A stretch of 64,000 nt of DNA from Piezodorus guildinii (GCA_023052935.1 CM041295.1:24323575-24387574); one strand, 5' to 3'. Counted from the first letter of the stretch, positions 30,460 to 41,482 are shown. Made by a program: numbers and translations. The notes: generated from the sequence alone by a model not told the origin.

Positions 30460-30960
30460 ACGTACATTTTTACAATTTACTCAAAAAAGGCTCTTAACAA
30501 TTTTGATTTCACTCGCTACAACTTTGCGCCCGAGATGTTACAGAAACATTTCATTAAAATCAGTTTACCAGAAGAGTCACTTTATACCATGGCTCAAATG
30601 ATTTTGATTAAACCCGCTATATCGGTTTAATATTTAATGGGCTCTAATATGATATAGGTTTACTTCTGATTGAAATAATCTGACAGGGCTTACATGTCAT
30701 ATTTTAAATGTCCCTTTAATTTCGTAGATTCGAAAAAATGTACCATTTCATCTTGAATTTATAAAAAAACTGGTTAAGTTGAACTAATTCTATATTTAAT
30801 ATTAAGAGAAAAGAGTAAACATAATTTTTTCAGGTATTTTATTTATTTATTTAAACATAAGAATAGTAATATAGATGTTTAATATACAGTAGCTAATGAT
30901 TATAGAAAATATGTTTTCTTATATAGTAAGTTCTATAAGGTAGTGAGGAGTGATAAAGAG
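30460..30960 (-). mobile_element. Family K fragment (internal plus end region)
   Basis: CCGAGATGTTACAGAAACATTT, ACCCGCTATATCGG, TTTAATGGGCTCTAATATGATATAGG and TCTGACAGGGCTTACATG are inverted matches to 17400-17560. The segment continues toward the K terminus with GATAAAGAGTGGATAAAACTA. Confidence 0.75.
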
Positions 30961-31173
30961 TGGATAAAACTAGAATTAGAATTAGAATTAATTTTTTTAT
31001 GAGTATGACTTGAGGACGTTCTTATTGGATAAATAAGAAATCCATATTAAAACAATTATAACTTTCTTCCATCATCTTTATTATTGTAACTACTATATAA
31101 TTTGTCAAAATTATTCAACATTTCGGGCTTTGTCCCCATTATCAAGGCTTTTTTGTTTCATTATTTATTGATA

Positions 31174-31207
<34 letters not shown>

Positions 31208-32394
31208 CTAACAGCTACATGCACTTCTAAACGTCAAATAATATTGACGAATTATATAGTAATTATAATAATAAAGATTATGAAAGGAAATTATGCCTGT
31301 TTTAATATGGATAAATAAGGATTAAGTTTATTAATGTCCTGTTACAATGGTCATCTCTTACAATGAACAGGAATTGTATATACATTTCTAATTTGCATTG
31401 AGTCAGGTCTTTTCACATCTGTAATTAATATAAATAATATTTCTAATAAAACTACTACTTGAAGTTTACGAAATCATATGATCATCAGAATAAAATTAAA
31501 CAACTGTGAGATTAAATATGTTTAAAATAAAAATACATAAACATAAAAGAAAATTCAACTAAACATTATTATATTCGCATTAACACTTATAATTAATTTT
31601 ATTAACATTACTATTAATAATTAATTTAATCTTAATAATAATTAATTATCAATTACCAATATATTATTAACGCGTAATTATATTAACACTTTATACATTA
31701 AATATTTTTATAACATAGATTCGTAGTAATTAAAAATACTTATAAACCCTTCCAAGGTAATAACAGGTTTTTAAACTTAAAATTATTTTTCATTTATTAA
31801 TTATTTAATTTTTCTCTTGATTGTTTGTGAGAGATTTAAACTAATATTTATTTTAATGTTACATGCACATGCACTTACAGTGACAGATTTATTGAAAATT
31901 GGTGTTTTATGTTTTGAAATTAGTAATTTATATTTAGAGACTTCATTATTCATATTGTGAATATCAGAGTATATACAGCTCGGGTTTTTCCAAATTAATA
32001 TTTTGTATGTACTTTGTAATAGAATAAATAATCTTTTCAACCTAATCTTCCAATTAAACGGTTTTCAATAGGGTGTAATATGTTAATCCATTGCTGTCTG
32101 CGCTGTATATCTACACTACTGCACTCTGTACATTCCATGTCGAATATTAGTTATGAAAATGCTTATTGGTTTATTATTTATAATAATGAATAAAATATTA
32201 CAAAGTGACCAAAATAAATTAAAAAATACCGCCCCCCCCCCAAAAAAAAAAAAAAAAAAAATTGAGGACTTCCTATCCAACATACGTAGAATCTGAATAA
32301 CGAAACAAAAACCGTTTGTCCGCGGCTTTTCCCCGAAACTACTTGATCTAGACTTTGATATCTGCTTTGATTAGTTTTAAAATGTCGAGCGATT
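30961..32394. other. AT-rich stretch with T-run and a hammerhead-like motif
   Basis: T-run at about 31176-31205. On the minus strand, CTTGATAATGGGGAC then GCCCGAAATGTTG (31115-31150) resembles a degenerate hammerhead-type CUGAUGA...GAAA arrangement common next to Penelope-like elements. Otherwise there are AT-rich repeats of ATTAATTA type and no gene. The 79-codon minus frame 31801-32040 shows no family. Confidence 0.4.
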
Positions 32395-32900
32395 AAATAT
32401 GATTTAATCCTGAATCCAGCGAAAACAAAGGCAATGCTTATTGGCTCTAAACCTTCCTTCCATTCACTTCCCTACTACAAATTACTCTTTCTCAATAAAA
32501 CTCCTATCCACTTTTAAAACTCCACAAAAAAATCTATGAGTTATATTCGATCAAAACCTAACGTGGAGTAACCATATTTCCCAAATTACCAGAAAATCCA
32601 TCGTCATCTTCAAACACCTCCTACGTTTCTGTGACTCTTTTCGTAGAAGTACCCGTCATCTCTTAGTGTCTTCTCTCATCCTCATGTGGGACATATTGGC
32701 GAAAACAAAGGCTAAAAAGATTACTGAATAGGTTTATAATATTTATGTATGGGATCTCTAGACAGTCACAAGTCTCACACTGGTATTCTGGTTAAAGGTG
32801 GTTCTATCCCGAATCCCAAAGAAAATACCTACTTGGCATCTTCCTATTCCAATCCTTGCGAACTAGGAAACCCTCCTATATCTCCGACCTCGTACTCCGT
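32395..32900 (+). pseudogene. CR1/L2-like LINE RT C-terminal relic
   Basis: Reading across frames gives LNPAKTKAMLIGSKPS (about 32405-32455), then a DQNLTW-like block (about 32550), ISQITRK, and later RKYLLGIFLFQSL and PSYISDL (about 32820-32885). This succession is the post-palm region of CR1/L2-type RTs. Many frameshifts and stops. A TTA-rich microsatellite follows, possibly its decayed tail. Confidence 0.65.
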
Positions 32901-32907
32901 GCTCTTC

Positions 32908-32982
32908 TGAAATATTAAATTATTATTAAATTATTATTAAATTATTAAATTATTAAATTATTTATTAAATTATTAAATTAGA
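32908..32982. repeat. (ATTAAATT)n-like low-complexity repeat
   Basis: Repeated AAATTATTATT / AAATTATT units between a LINE relic and family K. Confidence 0.8.
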
Positions 32983-32984
32983 AT

Positions 32985-33550
32985 GAAACCTACATGATAT
33001 TGAAGCCCATTAAATGTTATATCTGTATATAGTGTTTAATTAAAATACTTAGAGCTGTTTTTGAGAAAATTGTAAAAAAGTACAAAATGTTGCTGTAACA
33101 CACAAACACAGACCTTATTGTGGGACTTGGTCATTTAACTCTAAAGTAGGGGTGGGCATAATCGAATGACGATTATCGGATAATTCGATTATTACAATCA
33201 TTGGGATTAATCGATTATCGGATTAATCGGTGTGGATAAGCGAATGATCATTCGAACTGATCTGTTTAACGATTATGAGGAGCTCGGATAATCGAACGTT
33301 TTTTTTTTTGCTCATGACATAAATTGTCTCTCACAATGCATACATCATTCGATCATTCGATTATAAAATCATTCGATCATTTAAATAATCGAAGCCCTAT
33401 CATCCGATTATGACGGTCATTCGATTATGCCCACCCCTACTCTAAAGACTCTAAAACGTGTATATCCGTTAAAAACTGGAATTCGGAAATTTTCACGACC
33501 GCTACTTCAATACTTCCCCTTACTATATATTTCATATATAGGTCAGTGAA
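32985..33550 (+). mobile_element. Family K fragment interrupted by a hAT-like MITE
   Basis: GAATGAAACCTACATGATATTGAAGCCCATTAAATG, then CACACAAACACAGACCTTATTGTGGGACTTGGTCATTT. After the MITE it resumes with AAAACGTGTATATCCG, GGAATTCGGAAATTTTCACG and TATATAGGTCAGTGAAAGT at the right terminus. Confidence 0.78.
33147..33439. mobile_element. Foldback hAT-like MITE, copy 1 (293 bp)
   Basis: Ends TAGGGGTGGGCATAATCGAA and its complement ...TTCGATTATGCCCACCCCTA, flanked by a perfect 8-bp duplication CTCTAAAG (33139-33146 and 33440-33447). The 8-bp TSD and (T/C)AGGGG terminus fit hAT-type transposition. The interior is dense in ATTCGATNAT and its complement, so nearly the whole element can fold on itself. 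No coding. Confidence 0.9.
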
Positions 33551-33785
33551 AGTAAAAGTTATGACCTTCTTTAGAAAATATAGTTTTTAATAATTAAATA
33601 AAATTGATATGTGAGTTATATTCACTTAGTTGAAGTCTAAATCTTGGAAATTACCGTAGGGCGGCGCTTTTAAGTTCTAGGGACAATGACGATCAGAAAC
33701 TTCAGTAGAACGCAGCTTAAAATATTTTTACGTTTGCAAATGTCAAAAATGTCGTTGAGGTAGGGTCGCAGGACATAGTCGACAC

Positions 33786-34075
33786 CAGGGGTGGGCATAA
33801 TCGAATGATCGGACTTCGATGATTCAAATAATCGAATGATTAATATGCATTCTGAGAGGCGACATGCCACAATTCCCCTATCTAAGATTGCTGAGCTGGC
33901 TGAGCCTAGGTGCAAATAAAAAGGTCGTTCGATTATCCGAGCTACATTATCGTTAAACAATTCAGTTCGAATGATCATTCGTTTCTCCAAACCGATTGAT
34001 CCGATAATCGATTAATTCGAATGATTGAAATAATCGAATGATTTGATAATCGTCATTCGATTATGCCCACCCCCA
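33786..34075. mobile_element. Foldback hAT-like MITE, copy 2 (~290 bp)
   Basis: CAGGGGTGGGCATAATCGAA...CATTCGATTATGCCCACCCCCA, flanked by GTCGACAC (33778-33785) and GTCGGCAC (34076-34083), an 8-bp duplication with one mismatch. It is in the same family as copy 1, about 350 bp away, with the same palindromic ATCGATTA-rich interior. Confidence 0.88.
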
Positions 34076-34083
34076 GTCGGCAC

Positions 34084-34389
34084 TGCTTCACCGCTAGATG
34101 CCACCTTGGCACATGTCCGAGCTCAAGTCCAAGTATACAATTTGTATGCAAATATATCCTGGACATTCAATTTAGCAACCAAAATTCCTTAATATTTAGT
34201 TAAACAATTTTAAATTAAGACAATCGTCTTCACGCTTATGACTATGCGTTGTATATTCGCATATGAATTATTATATAAAAAACGGTGCAAATTATTACAC
34301 AATGATAAATCAAAGTGTTTCCAAATAACAATATTTGGGTATAACAGTTTATACAACTTTTTATAGCTGCTAATCTTTTAGATTTTTCT
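34084..34389. other. AT-rich spacer
   Basis: Nothing recognised. Confidence 0.4.
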
Positions 34390-35060
34390 GTTTATCGCAA
34401 TTTATTGATTCTAAAACTCTATAGATATATTTCTCTATCTTCATTAGAGTTATGGGCGTATTTAAGGAAAAATAATTTTTTTTTCTTCTCTTCCCCTCCC
34501 CCGTTTTTTAAAATAATTATTAGCATTTTTTTTGTTTAAAAAAAAACAAATATTTTTTTCTTTTTTTTTCGTATAAACATAACCAAGATTAATTTTTTTT
34601 TTCATTCCTTTTTTTATCACGCTTTACTGATTCTAAAACTATACATGTTTTTTTTCTCTATTCAAAAATAACTGAGTTATAGGCGTATTTAAGGTAAAAT
34701 TTCCTATTTTTTTCTTTTCTTTTTATCCTTTTTTCAAATAATTATTCACGTTTTTTTTTTATGGTTAAAAAACAATAATAATTTGTTTTCTCGAACTTCA
34801 AAAATAACGGAGTTACAGGCGTATATATCGCCAAGATTTCAATTTTTTTATTTATTTTTTAACGCGCTTTACTAATTCTACATGTTTTTATCTCTTTTCA
34901 AAAATATCTGAGTTATGGGCGTATTTATGTGTAAAATTTCAATTCTTTTTTTCTTGTATTTTTTTCTCTTTTTATAATTATTTGCGTGTTTTTCGTTTTT
35001 TTATTTATTAAAAAAACACTAATAAATGTTTTCCCCTATCTATAACTGAGTTATTGAATT
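34390..35060. repeat. Degenerate tandem array of an ~80-bp motif
   Basis: Recurring blocks TTTA(C/T)TGATTCTAAAACT and GAGTTATGGGCGTATTTA(A) occur near 34446, 34676, 34811 (GAGTTACAGGCGTATAT) and 34910. Long T-runs lie between. Spacing is irregular (about 230, 135 and 100 bp). Origin unknown. Confidence 0.65.
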
Positions 35061-35465
35061 AAATCACTTTTAATCGGACGCCATTTTAAACATGATCACC
35101 TGATTTCAACGTCTAGGTGTTAAAATCATCTTTGCATGGCCTAGTATTTTTTGGCGAATTAAAAATAAAATAGACGACGGACAAACGGATTTTTTTTATA
35201 TTCCTTATTCGGGTTCTACGTATCTTGAAACGTATGCCCTCAAATTTTGAGAGAGGAGGGTATTATTTTATTTATATTTCTGTCGATTATCAATGTTCAT
35301 TATTGAAAATAATAAACCAAAAATATTTATACAACAATGATAAAGATAAATACAAAAAAACAAAACAAAAAAAAAAGATTGAAATTTATATTTTTAATTT
35401 TAATGTCAATTAACTACTATAGAAGAGAAAATAAAACTATGTATAGAATAATTAGAACTTTCTCT

Positions 35466-35785
35466 TCTATTTTTTTATATTTTTATTTATTTTAATATAA
35501 ATAAAACTTTAATGACGTGTTGAGACACTTTTTTGCCTCATCCTTAGATGATCCAAAAAAAAAAAAATTTCCATATCGCACAAAATATTTATATCATGAT
35601 CTCTTTAATTATATAAAAATAATTTCGTCAATGATTGTTAAAAAAAATTGTATTTCACTATCACATAAACTGAAATTGCTTCAACATTTATACTGCTATT
35701 TAAATGCAAGTATGAAGCCTCGAAACGTCATAAAAGTTTTATTTATGTTAAAATAAATACAAATATTTTTATTTTTTAAAATCAT
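35466..35785. repeat. Inverted repeat with ~55-bp arms
   Basis: The left arm (about 35468-35520) is the complement of the right arm (about 35722-35780) around AAGTTTTATTTATNTTAAAA. The right side carries GAAGCCTCGAAACGTCATAAA and the left the complement of GATGAGGCAAAAAAG. The GATGAGGC...CGAAACGTC pairing resembles sequences beside Penelope-like elements. There is a small open frame (35517-35756) without family motif. Confidence 0.5.
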
Positions 35786-36306
35786 TTTATTGGTATTTAC
35801 AACTGTATTAACAAAAATACATCAAGTAAATGTGATGTGTTATTTAATACAATGACTTGATATACATTTAGAGAAGCTTCCCATTGGAAGCACTCTAAAA
35901 ATATTCTAAACTAGAAGGTCCCGGGGCCATTTCCTTTTAGGGCGCCTCGGAAAATTATCCGGAATTGATGAGGAAGAAAGGATTGAAACTAGTGGGTTAG
36001 AGTGCGAATGGAGTTTGTCATGAAAGGATTGATACCTGGTCCGGGCCGAATCAGTAACAAAGGGAACATTAAGGTCTTTATGGATAAGTTTATTCGTGAC
36101 ACAGTAAGGAGTGTTGAGGATTTTACGAAGGATTTTGGATTGTAAGGATTGGATGCGGGAAGAATTTGATGGTTTAGTAGAGCCCCAAAGCTCTACTCCG
36201 TAAGTCCATATTGGTCTTATAATAGTCATGTTGATGAGCCTTTTGTAGTTCAGAGGAAGGTTTGACCGTTGGTCTAGTAAGTGTTGAAGCAGCCTAAAGC
36301 GGCGAG
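35766..36306 (-). pseudogene. Jockey-like LINE 3' end (same subfamily as 7.3-15.5 kb)
   Basis: Minus strand: ARRFRLLQHLLDQRSNLPL, then IRPIWTYGVELWGSTKPSN, CVTNKLIHKDLNVPF and the C-terminus RRPKRKWPRDLLV (open to 35906). The 3' UTR extends to about 35766. Close to copy A but with clear substitutions (for example C for F in the YFVTN block). It is 5'-truncated inside the thumb region, at AARRF. Confidence 0.88.
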
Positions 36307-36379
36307 CAAAATAAAAAAAAAGAAAAAAAAGAGAGAAAGTTCCAATTATTCTATTCATAATTATGTTTTTCAATTTAAT

Positions 36380-36389
<10 letters not shown>

Positions 36390-36410
<21 letters not shown>

Positions 36411-36440
36411 TAAAATATTATTATATATATATAATATATA
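36390..36440. repeat. (TA)n tract
   Basis: Imperfect TA dinucleotides after an A-run. Confidence 0.85.
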
Positions 36441-36543
36441 TAATGTTTATTTATGTTTTATCACTCTTGGAAAAAAAAAATAAAGACCAAGTCAAAACCT
36501 CCCGGCTGCCGAAGCGCTCGTATACGAGTGAAATACTTTTCTT

Positions 36544-36546
<3 letters not shown>

Positions 36547-36598
<52 letters not shown>
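36547..36598. repeat. (TA)n microsatellite
   Basis: Pure TA tract; generates the spurious (YI)n peptides in overlapping frames. Confidence 0.95.
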
Positions 36599-36601
<3 letters not shown>

Positions 36602-36978
36602 GTTAACGCTAACGTTCTGAATTTGACTACGGAGGTTATTGAAAGTCGAGTGTTGCGCATACTCCAGATATTTTCTTTCTCCTTTGATAATTTTATTCAA
36701 ATTAATTACAGCACAGCTACGTGAAATCGGAACTGCTATCATCCTATTTAAGCGAAATAGTCTCAGCTTACAACATCATTTACTAAAACGGCTATTTCGT
36801 CGCTCCTCGGTTTCGATTACATAAGTGCTAACGGATCAATATGCTCCCCTTGCTGTTGATTGCATAACTATCAAGTGGGATGCTTTACCTGCACTGATGT
36901 AATTCAGATTCTAGGTAAATAAACGGAACCCTTGTAAGAAAAGATTGTGTAATACAAACCCTAAAAAAGTCTATAACA

Positions 36979-37108
36979 GGCAACACGCCATTTTCACTCA
37001 CTTCCGTTGTTAAAATCAATTTAAGAATATTTATTGGTAAACAGTTCGAGAAAAAAAAAAGTTTAGAGTAAGTGAAAGTCGTGTGTTGTTCACACCAGAT
37101 TTTTTCCT
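36979..37108. mobile_element. Short family-K-ended foldback (two left ends facing)
   Basis: CAGGCAACACGCCATTTTCACTCACTTCC on the left and GAGTAAGTGAAAGTCGTGTGTTGTTCACACCAGATTTTTTCC on the right are the K left terminus in opposite orientations, about 70 bp apart. This gives a small palindromic element. Confidence 0.65.
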
Positions 37109-37109
37109 T

Positions 37110-37693
37110 CCTCATTATACCTCTGAGCCTGGAAGCGCACCCAGCTACCGCAACGAGACACGCGTCAACTTATTTTCTGTTTTATGTCAATAATATTGTT
37201 ATATATTTTCATTTAGTGAAATTACAATTTTTTCTAATTCGGACATTAATGATAGTGATCAATTACGACCTCCATACAATACACACTGAAGCACCGTCCG
37301 ATTAGCCACAGTAACATAAAGTGGCGTAAAATAAAAACAAACAAACATTCATACAATATTTACAAGCCAATAAAATTATAAAATATTAATACAATTTATA
37401 AGCATTAATTTCTGACGTAAAGTAAATTTAAGTAGAAATTAACTGAAGATACATTGAATTAAAATAGAACATTGAGATTACCTTAGAAATTTCGAACAAC
37501 ACCACGATGAAAATGCTATCTCGTTATCTAAATGGTCTATCTCGGAGTTTAGAAAATTAAATCGACGCCAGTCAGAGTTTTGGCGCCCCAGGCTAATACG
37601 TCATGAGCGCCCTATTTCCCTCCACAATTATTCAAAATATGTTTAAAATTAATTAATAAATTTAATTTATTGCAGCTGCCTATGATTTGATAA

Positions 37694-37699
<6 letters not shown>
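37110..37699. other. AT-rich stretch, nothing recognised
   Basis: No coding or repeat signal other than short low complexity. Confidence 0.4.

Positions 37700-37762
<63 letters not shown>
37700..37762. repeat. (TA)n microsatellite
   Basis: Pure TA tract of about 60 bp. Confidence 0.95.
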
Positions 37763-37767
<5 letters not shown>

Positions 37768-37861
37768 TAGTCCTTTTCGGGCGTAACCCGCCTCACCCAC
37801 CCTAATAAAGACAGTTAGACTTAATTTATTTCGTACCGATTCTTGCATCGGGAAGAGAGTT

Positions 37862-38060
37862 TTTATATTCAAAAGTGTCCTTTTTATGGTGGTAAACCTT
37901 TAGTTGGTAAATCTTTAGTTACCAGTGAATTATTTCGATTCGTATCCTTTTAAAAGGAGAATCGATTCAAAAATGGTGGTTCTCTTCCATTTTGAACCGT
38001 ATCCTGGTTACAATAAATGTCGATTGTTAGGAATCCTTTCAACGAGAATGGAGACTTTGA
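37862..38060 (+). repeat. Dispersed repeat D, copy 1
   Basis: GTGTCCTTTT, TATTTCGATTCGTATCC, TTTTAAAAGG-GAATCGA and AATCCTTTCAACGAGAATGG recur in inverted orientation at about 62762-62990. No coding; class unknown. Confidence 0.6.
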
Positions 38061-38084
38061 CTTAGAATAAAAAACAAAAATCTG

Positions 38085-38240
38085 GTGCGGGCAACACACG
38101 ACTTTCACTTACCTACATTTTTAAAATCAATGAAAGAATTTTCAAATACAGTTAGAGATAAAAACACGTGAAACTCTTAACGAATTACTTAAATTGAATT
38201 TATATAGAAACATGTGTAGTAAGTATAAAGTAAGTGAAAG
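38085..38240 (+). mobile_element. Family K left end, internally deleted copy
   Basis: AATCTGGTGCGGGCAACACACGACTTTCACTTACC through AGAAACATGTGT, then directly GTAAGTGAAAGT. The element therefore has both terminal motifs with only about 110 bp between. Confidence 0.7.
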
Positions 38241-38315
38241 TAAAAATTAAAACAGTCCTTAAAATATGAAAATCGGGCATATCCTTTGAAATATTAAATT
38301 ACTCCTTTTCGGGCG

Positions 38316-38317
<2 letters not shown>

Positions 38318-38402
<85 letters not shown>
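38318..38402. repeat. (TA)n followed by (GA)n microsatellite
   Basis: TA tract 38318-38350, then AGAG tract 38351-38402. Confidence 0.92.
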
Positions 38403-39214
38403 TTAGATCGGATTTTTATTTTCTTAGGGCCTGAGGCCCTTTCTTACAGACAAAATTATAATTTTTTTACACTTATTTTTGTGCCAATTACGATTATTAT
38501 TCTAAAAACATATAACATTTTCTTTCTTTTTTATAAGTAAACTTAAAATAAAACTATAATAAATTATACAATTAAGTGAAAATAAACACAGAAGGAAAAT
38601 ATTAATGAAAAATAAAGAGATAAAGTAAAACAAGGGATATTAGGAAAGGAAAGGAAACATCTCCAGGTTTGCTCTGAGCTTCAAGGTGCACTCGACGGGT
38701 CTGCATCCAAGAACAGTCGAAGGCAAGCCTTACGGAAAGAGGAAGAAAACCTGACTTCCACCGGTAGCTGGTTGAGCTCTCTCGCTGCCGCGGTGCGGAA
38801 AGCATTCCTCAAGGCTTCGGTTCTGCAAGCAGGTAATTGGAATACACCCTGTAGTCTCTCACTCCGTACCTCGACAAATTCAAGAGAGAAAGAGATTGAG
38901 TGAGAGAGGGGGGGGGATAAAGAACCATTCATTCTTTTTTTCATAGAGTTTATTGTATCTTTTAACATTTCAATTGCAAAAATTATTTTACTAGTGTCAC
39001 CTGATTTAATAGCCTTTTCGATCTTTTCGTTTTGATCGTATTTCTCTGGTGTGCATGTCCAGTCTTTTTTTCCATCTTTTAAAAGTAAATAATCACTTTT
39101 ACTGATATTAGCACATGGAAGATGGAAAACATTCACACATTTCACACACTCTACACGAAAAGCATTATAGGAAAAACCCTTTAAACATTTATCACAGTAG
39201 GGCATAATTGACAA
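38403..39214 (-). pseudogene. Internally deleted CR1/L2-like LINE: PHD-like ORF1 start joined to ORF2 end
   Basis: The 177-codon minus frame (39214-38681) begins with CDKCLKGF...CVKCVNVFHLPCANIS...WTC. This Cys4-His-Cys3-like pattern fits the PHD-type zinc finger found at the start of ORF1 in some CR1/L2-type LINEs. The second half (ACRTEALRNAFRTAAARELNQLPVEVR...FRKACLRLFL) resembles the very end of LINE ORF2 proteins. The middle of the element is missing, so the frame is a fusion made by internal deletion. The 3' end on the left has the hairpin GGGCC-TCA-GGCCC (38427-38439) and runs into (GA)n. An unrelated host PHD gene is less likely because of the LINE-like tail and hairpin. Confidence 0.6.
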
Positions 39215-39414
39215 AAATAAATGAAAGTATGAAAATATGCCTCACGTTGGTTCAACTATTTTTTGGATGAACGTGGGTGCAGTCCTGCCCGCTTGGTTAT
39301 CAATCTTGACGATCGAGCCCATGTAAATGCGCTCAAATTAAATTTAAATAAAAAAATTGGAACGAACCGCTGGTATAGGGCTGCCCTAAGGTACAGCGGG
39401 GGGAAAGAAGAAGA

Positions 39415-40085
39415 AGAAGAAGAAAAATAAATTTTATTCTGGGACTTCTGTCCCCTAAGAATAATAAAAAAGTGCAAGAGTGAGTATTATGTCTGGCTTA
39501 AAAATAAAAACATTACAAAAACAAACTTAAGGTTATAACTTATATTATATATAGAAAATATAAATATTGTTGCTTGGACGACATATGACTACTACTTGCA
39601 TTATTTATAGTGTAGTAAATATAACGACAATAGAACATTCATGTATGACTATAATAAAACTGAAAACATGTGCATAACAGAGATACTATGATTGAACCTC
39701 ACACTAATATCGTAAAATCGTAGAAAAAAAAGTTTTTTGTTAACTTGAAATATGACTATTATTCTTAATTTTTTATACAATATTCGGAAGACTGATTACT
39801 GAGGAGATGATGGAAAATTTGTTTTTAAATGAGGTTAAGGAAGAAGCTTTGCGTATAGAAGTAGGTATGAAATTCCAAAGAGAGGTGGCACGCAAACTAA
39901 AAGATTTTTTAAAGAATGATGTCGATGAGAGGGCAAATAGAGGTTAGTGGGTTGGGATCTTGTGTTAAACGAATGTAATGGTGAACAAGGGATGAGTAAG
40001 TCATGAATGTAGGATGGACTTTGGGTTTTAAAAGTGCGGAATAGGAATATTTAGTGCGGAGTAGAAAGATGGAAATAAAAAAAAA
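39415..40085 (-). pseudogene. CR1/L2-like LINE 3' end with hairpin and (TTC)n tail
   Basis: Reading the minus strand across frameshifts gives HPTFMTYSSLVHHY, then VCVPPLWNFIPTSIRKASSLTSFKNKFS (about 39800-39910). This is the typical ORF2 C-terminal block (LWN.LP..IR.A.SL..FK..L) of CR1/L2-type LINEs. The 3' UTR ends with ATTCT-GGGAC-TTCT-GTCCC-CTA-AGAAT (39436-39462, complement orientation) and a (TTC)n tail seen as GAA repeats at about 39408-39424. It ties the hairpin to a LINE. Confidence 0.75.
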
Positions 40086-40089
40086 AAAT

Positions 40090-40890
40090 ATATAATAAAA
40101 AAAGAGAGAGGGAGAGAGATAGAGAAATGTGTAATGCTTTTCGATAACTAATGTAATAGATAAGTTTATAAAAAATGTAATGGATATTCCATTCTGCCAC
40201 CAATAGCTAATAAATAATAAAGCTGACAGGGCTATGTATGTACATATACATAAATATACAAGCGGCGATAGGCTAATGTATTTTCAGTAATCAACGATTC
40301 AATTAAATTAATCCTCCGTCAAGAGCCGATATCAATATTGCATGTAGGTTCAATATACCTTCAAATGCTTTTATCAATTACAGTTTAGTATCGGGCCTCG
40401 CTAAATTAATGAAAAGTAATTAATTGATGTTTATGTTCGCTAAAACAATTTTAGGATTTGAGTAAAAATATCTGTTCAGTTATGCTCCTTTTTTAGAAAT
40501 GGTAAATTATTGTATTTAAATAGAGCATGGCTTTATTCTATGTGTGACATAAAAATTACTTCGGGCGACCCACCCTATGGGTAGCACAAAAAAATTAATT
40601 TAAAATTCAATTCAACTTTAATGAGTTTTGGTACACAATCAATTCTTGATTATGCTCGGAAAAAAAGTTGCCGCCGGCGTTCTATATATTTATTAAAAAA
40701 TACTTGTTCAGGCACGGAGGCAAGTATCTAGTGTTAACTTTATAAATTAGGCTTGACTATCAAGCCATCGCTTCACCATTACCTTAGTTAGCGATACTTA
40801 AAGATTAAAAAGAACAAACCAAAAATTAGTAATTTATTTTAATCGAATCTCCTTCTTCCTCAGTTTTCAATTTGCTTAAGAAAATAATAT
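40090..40890. other. AT-rich stretch, nothing recognised
   Basis: No family match was seen. A short GC-richer patch (GGGCGACCCACCCTATGGGTAG, about 40563) is unexplained. Confidence 0.4.
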
Positions 40891-40894
40891 ATTT

Positions 40895-41275
40895 TTACTT
40901 TTATTTACCTATATATGAAATATATAGTAGAAGAAAGTATTGCAGTCGTGACAATTTTCGAATTCGAGTCTTCAAAGGAAATACACGTTTTAGGTGTCCA
41001 AATGACCTAGTCCCACAACAAGGGATGTGTGTATCAAGTGTATATAGTCATTTTAGCCCGAAAACGATGAGTTTTACTGAACCCAAATTTCAAATTTTTA
41101 AAGCTGAGATGTTACCGCAACTTTTCTACAAAATCGGTAAACCAGTAGAGCTGAACAACTATGAATAAACTCCTTATATCGATGTATCATTTAATGGGTT
41201 TTAATGGTATATAGGTTTCATTCTGATTAAAATAGGCTTCAATGCCCATATTTACTTCCTCTAAAAGTACCTATA
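40895..41275 (-). mobile_element. Family K copy (inverted, near-complete middle and right end)
   Basis: ACCTATATATGAAATATATAGTA, TTTTCGAATTCGAGTCTTCAAAGG, AAATGACCTAGTCCC, GATGTTACCGCAAC and TTTAATGGGTTTTAATGGTATATAGG are complementary to the 17.4-17.83 kb copy. G3 starts just to the right in a short TA tract. Confidence 0.78.
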
Positions 41276-41285
41276 TATATATATA

Positions 41286-41464
41286 AGTTAAGGACTGATA
41301 AGGTAGTATATCAGCCTTAATTCCAAACCACCTCTTGTAAACATGAGAAATGTATATATAGAGGATTAAAAGACCAATAAAGACAGTGTTTGAATAGCCA
41401 TCAAGCGTGTTGTTTATGCCCCTTTATTCCTTTTTTTTAGTTTATCTTTCGGACAACACATAAG
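41286..41464 (+). repeat. G3 5' LTR
   Basis: AGTTAAGGACTGATAAGG...ACACATAAG; contains TATATATAG (about 41352) and AATAAAGACAG (about 41377), possible TATA and polyadenylation signals. Identical to the 3' LTR. Confidence 0.93.
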
Positions 41465-41482
41465 TGGTGCCGAAACCCGGGA
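41465..41482 (+). other. G3 primer-binding site (tRNA-Phe type)
   Basis: TGGTGCCGAAACCCGGGA immediately after the LTR, complementary to the tRNA-Phe 3' end. Confidence 0.88.

Noticed and set aside
34390..35060. CRISPR-like array
   Set aside because: Repeat units are degenerate, irregularly spaced and T-rich in a eukaryotic context; no cas-like genes exist here.
36451..36742. Several frames encoding long Tyr-Ile repeats near 36.5 and 37.7 kb
   Set aside because: They are translations of (TA)n microsatellites, not genes.
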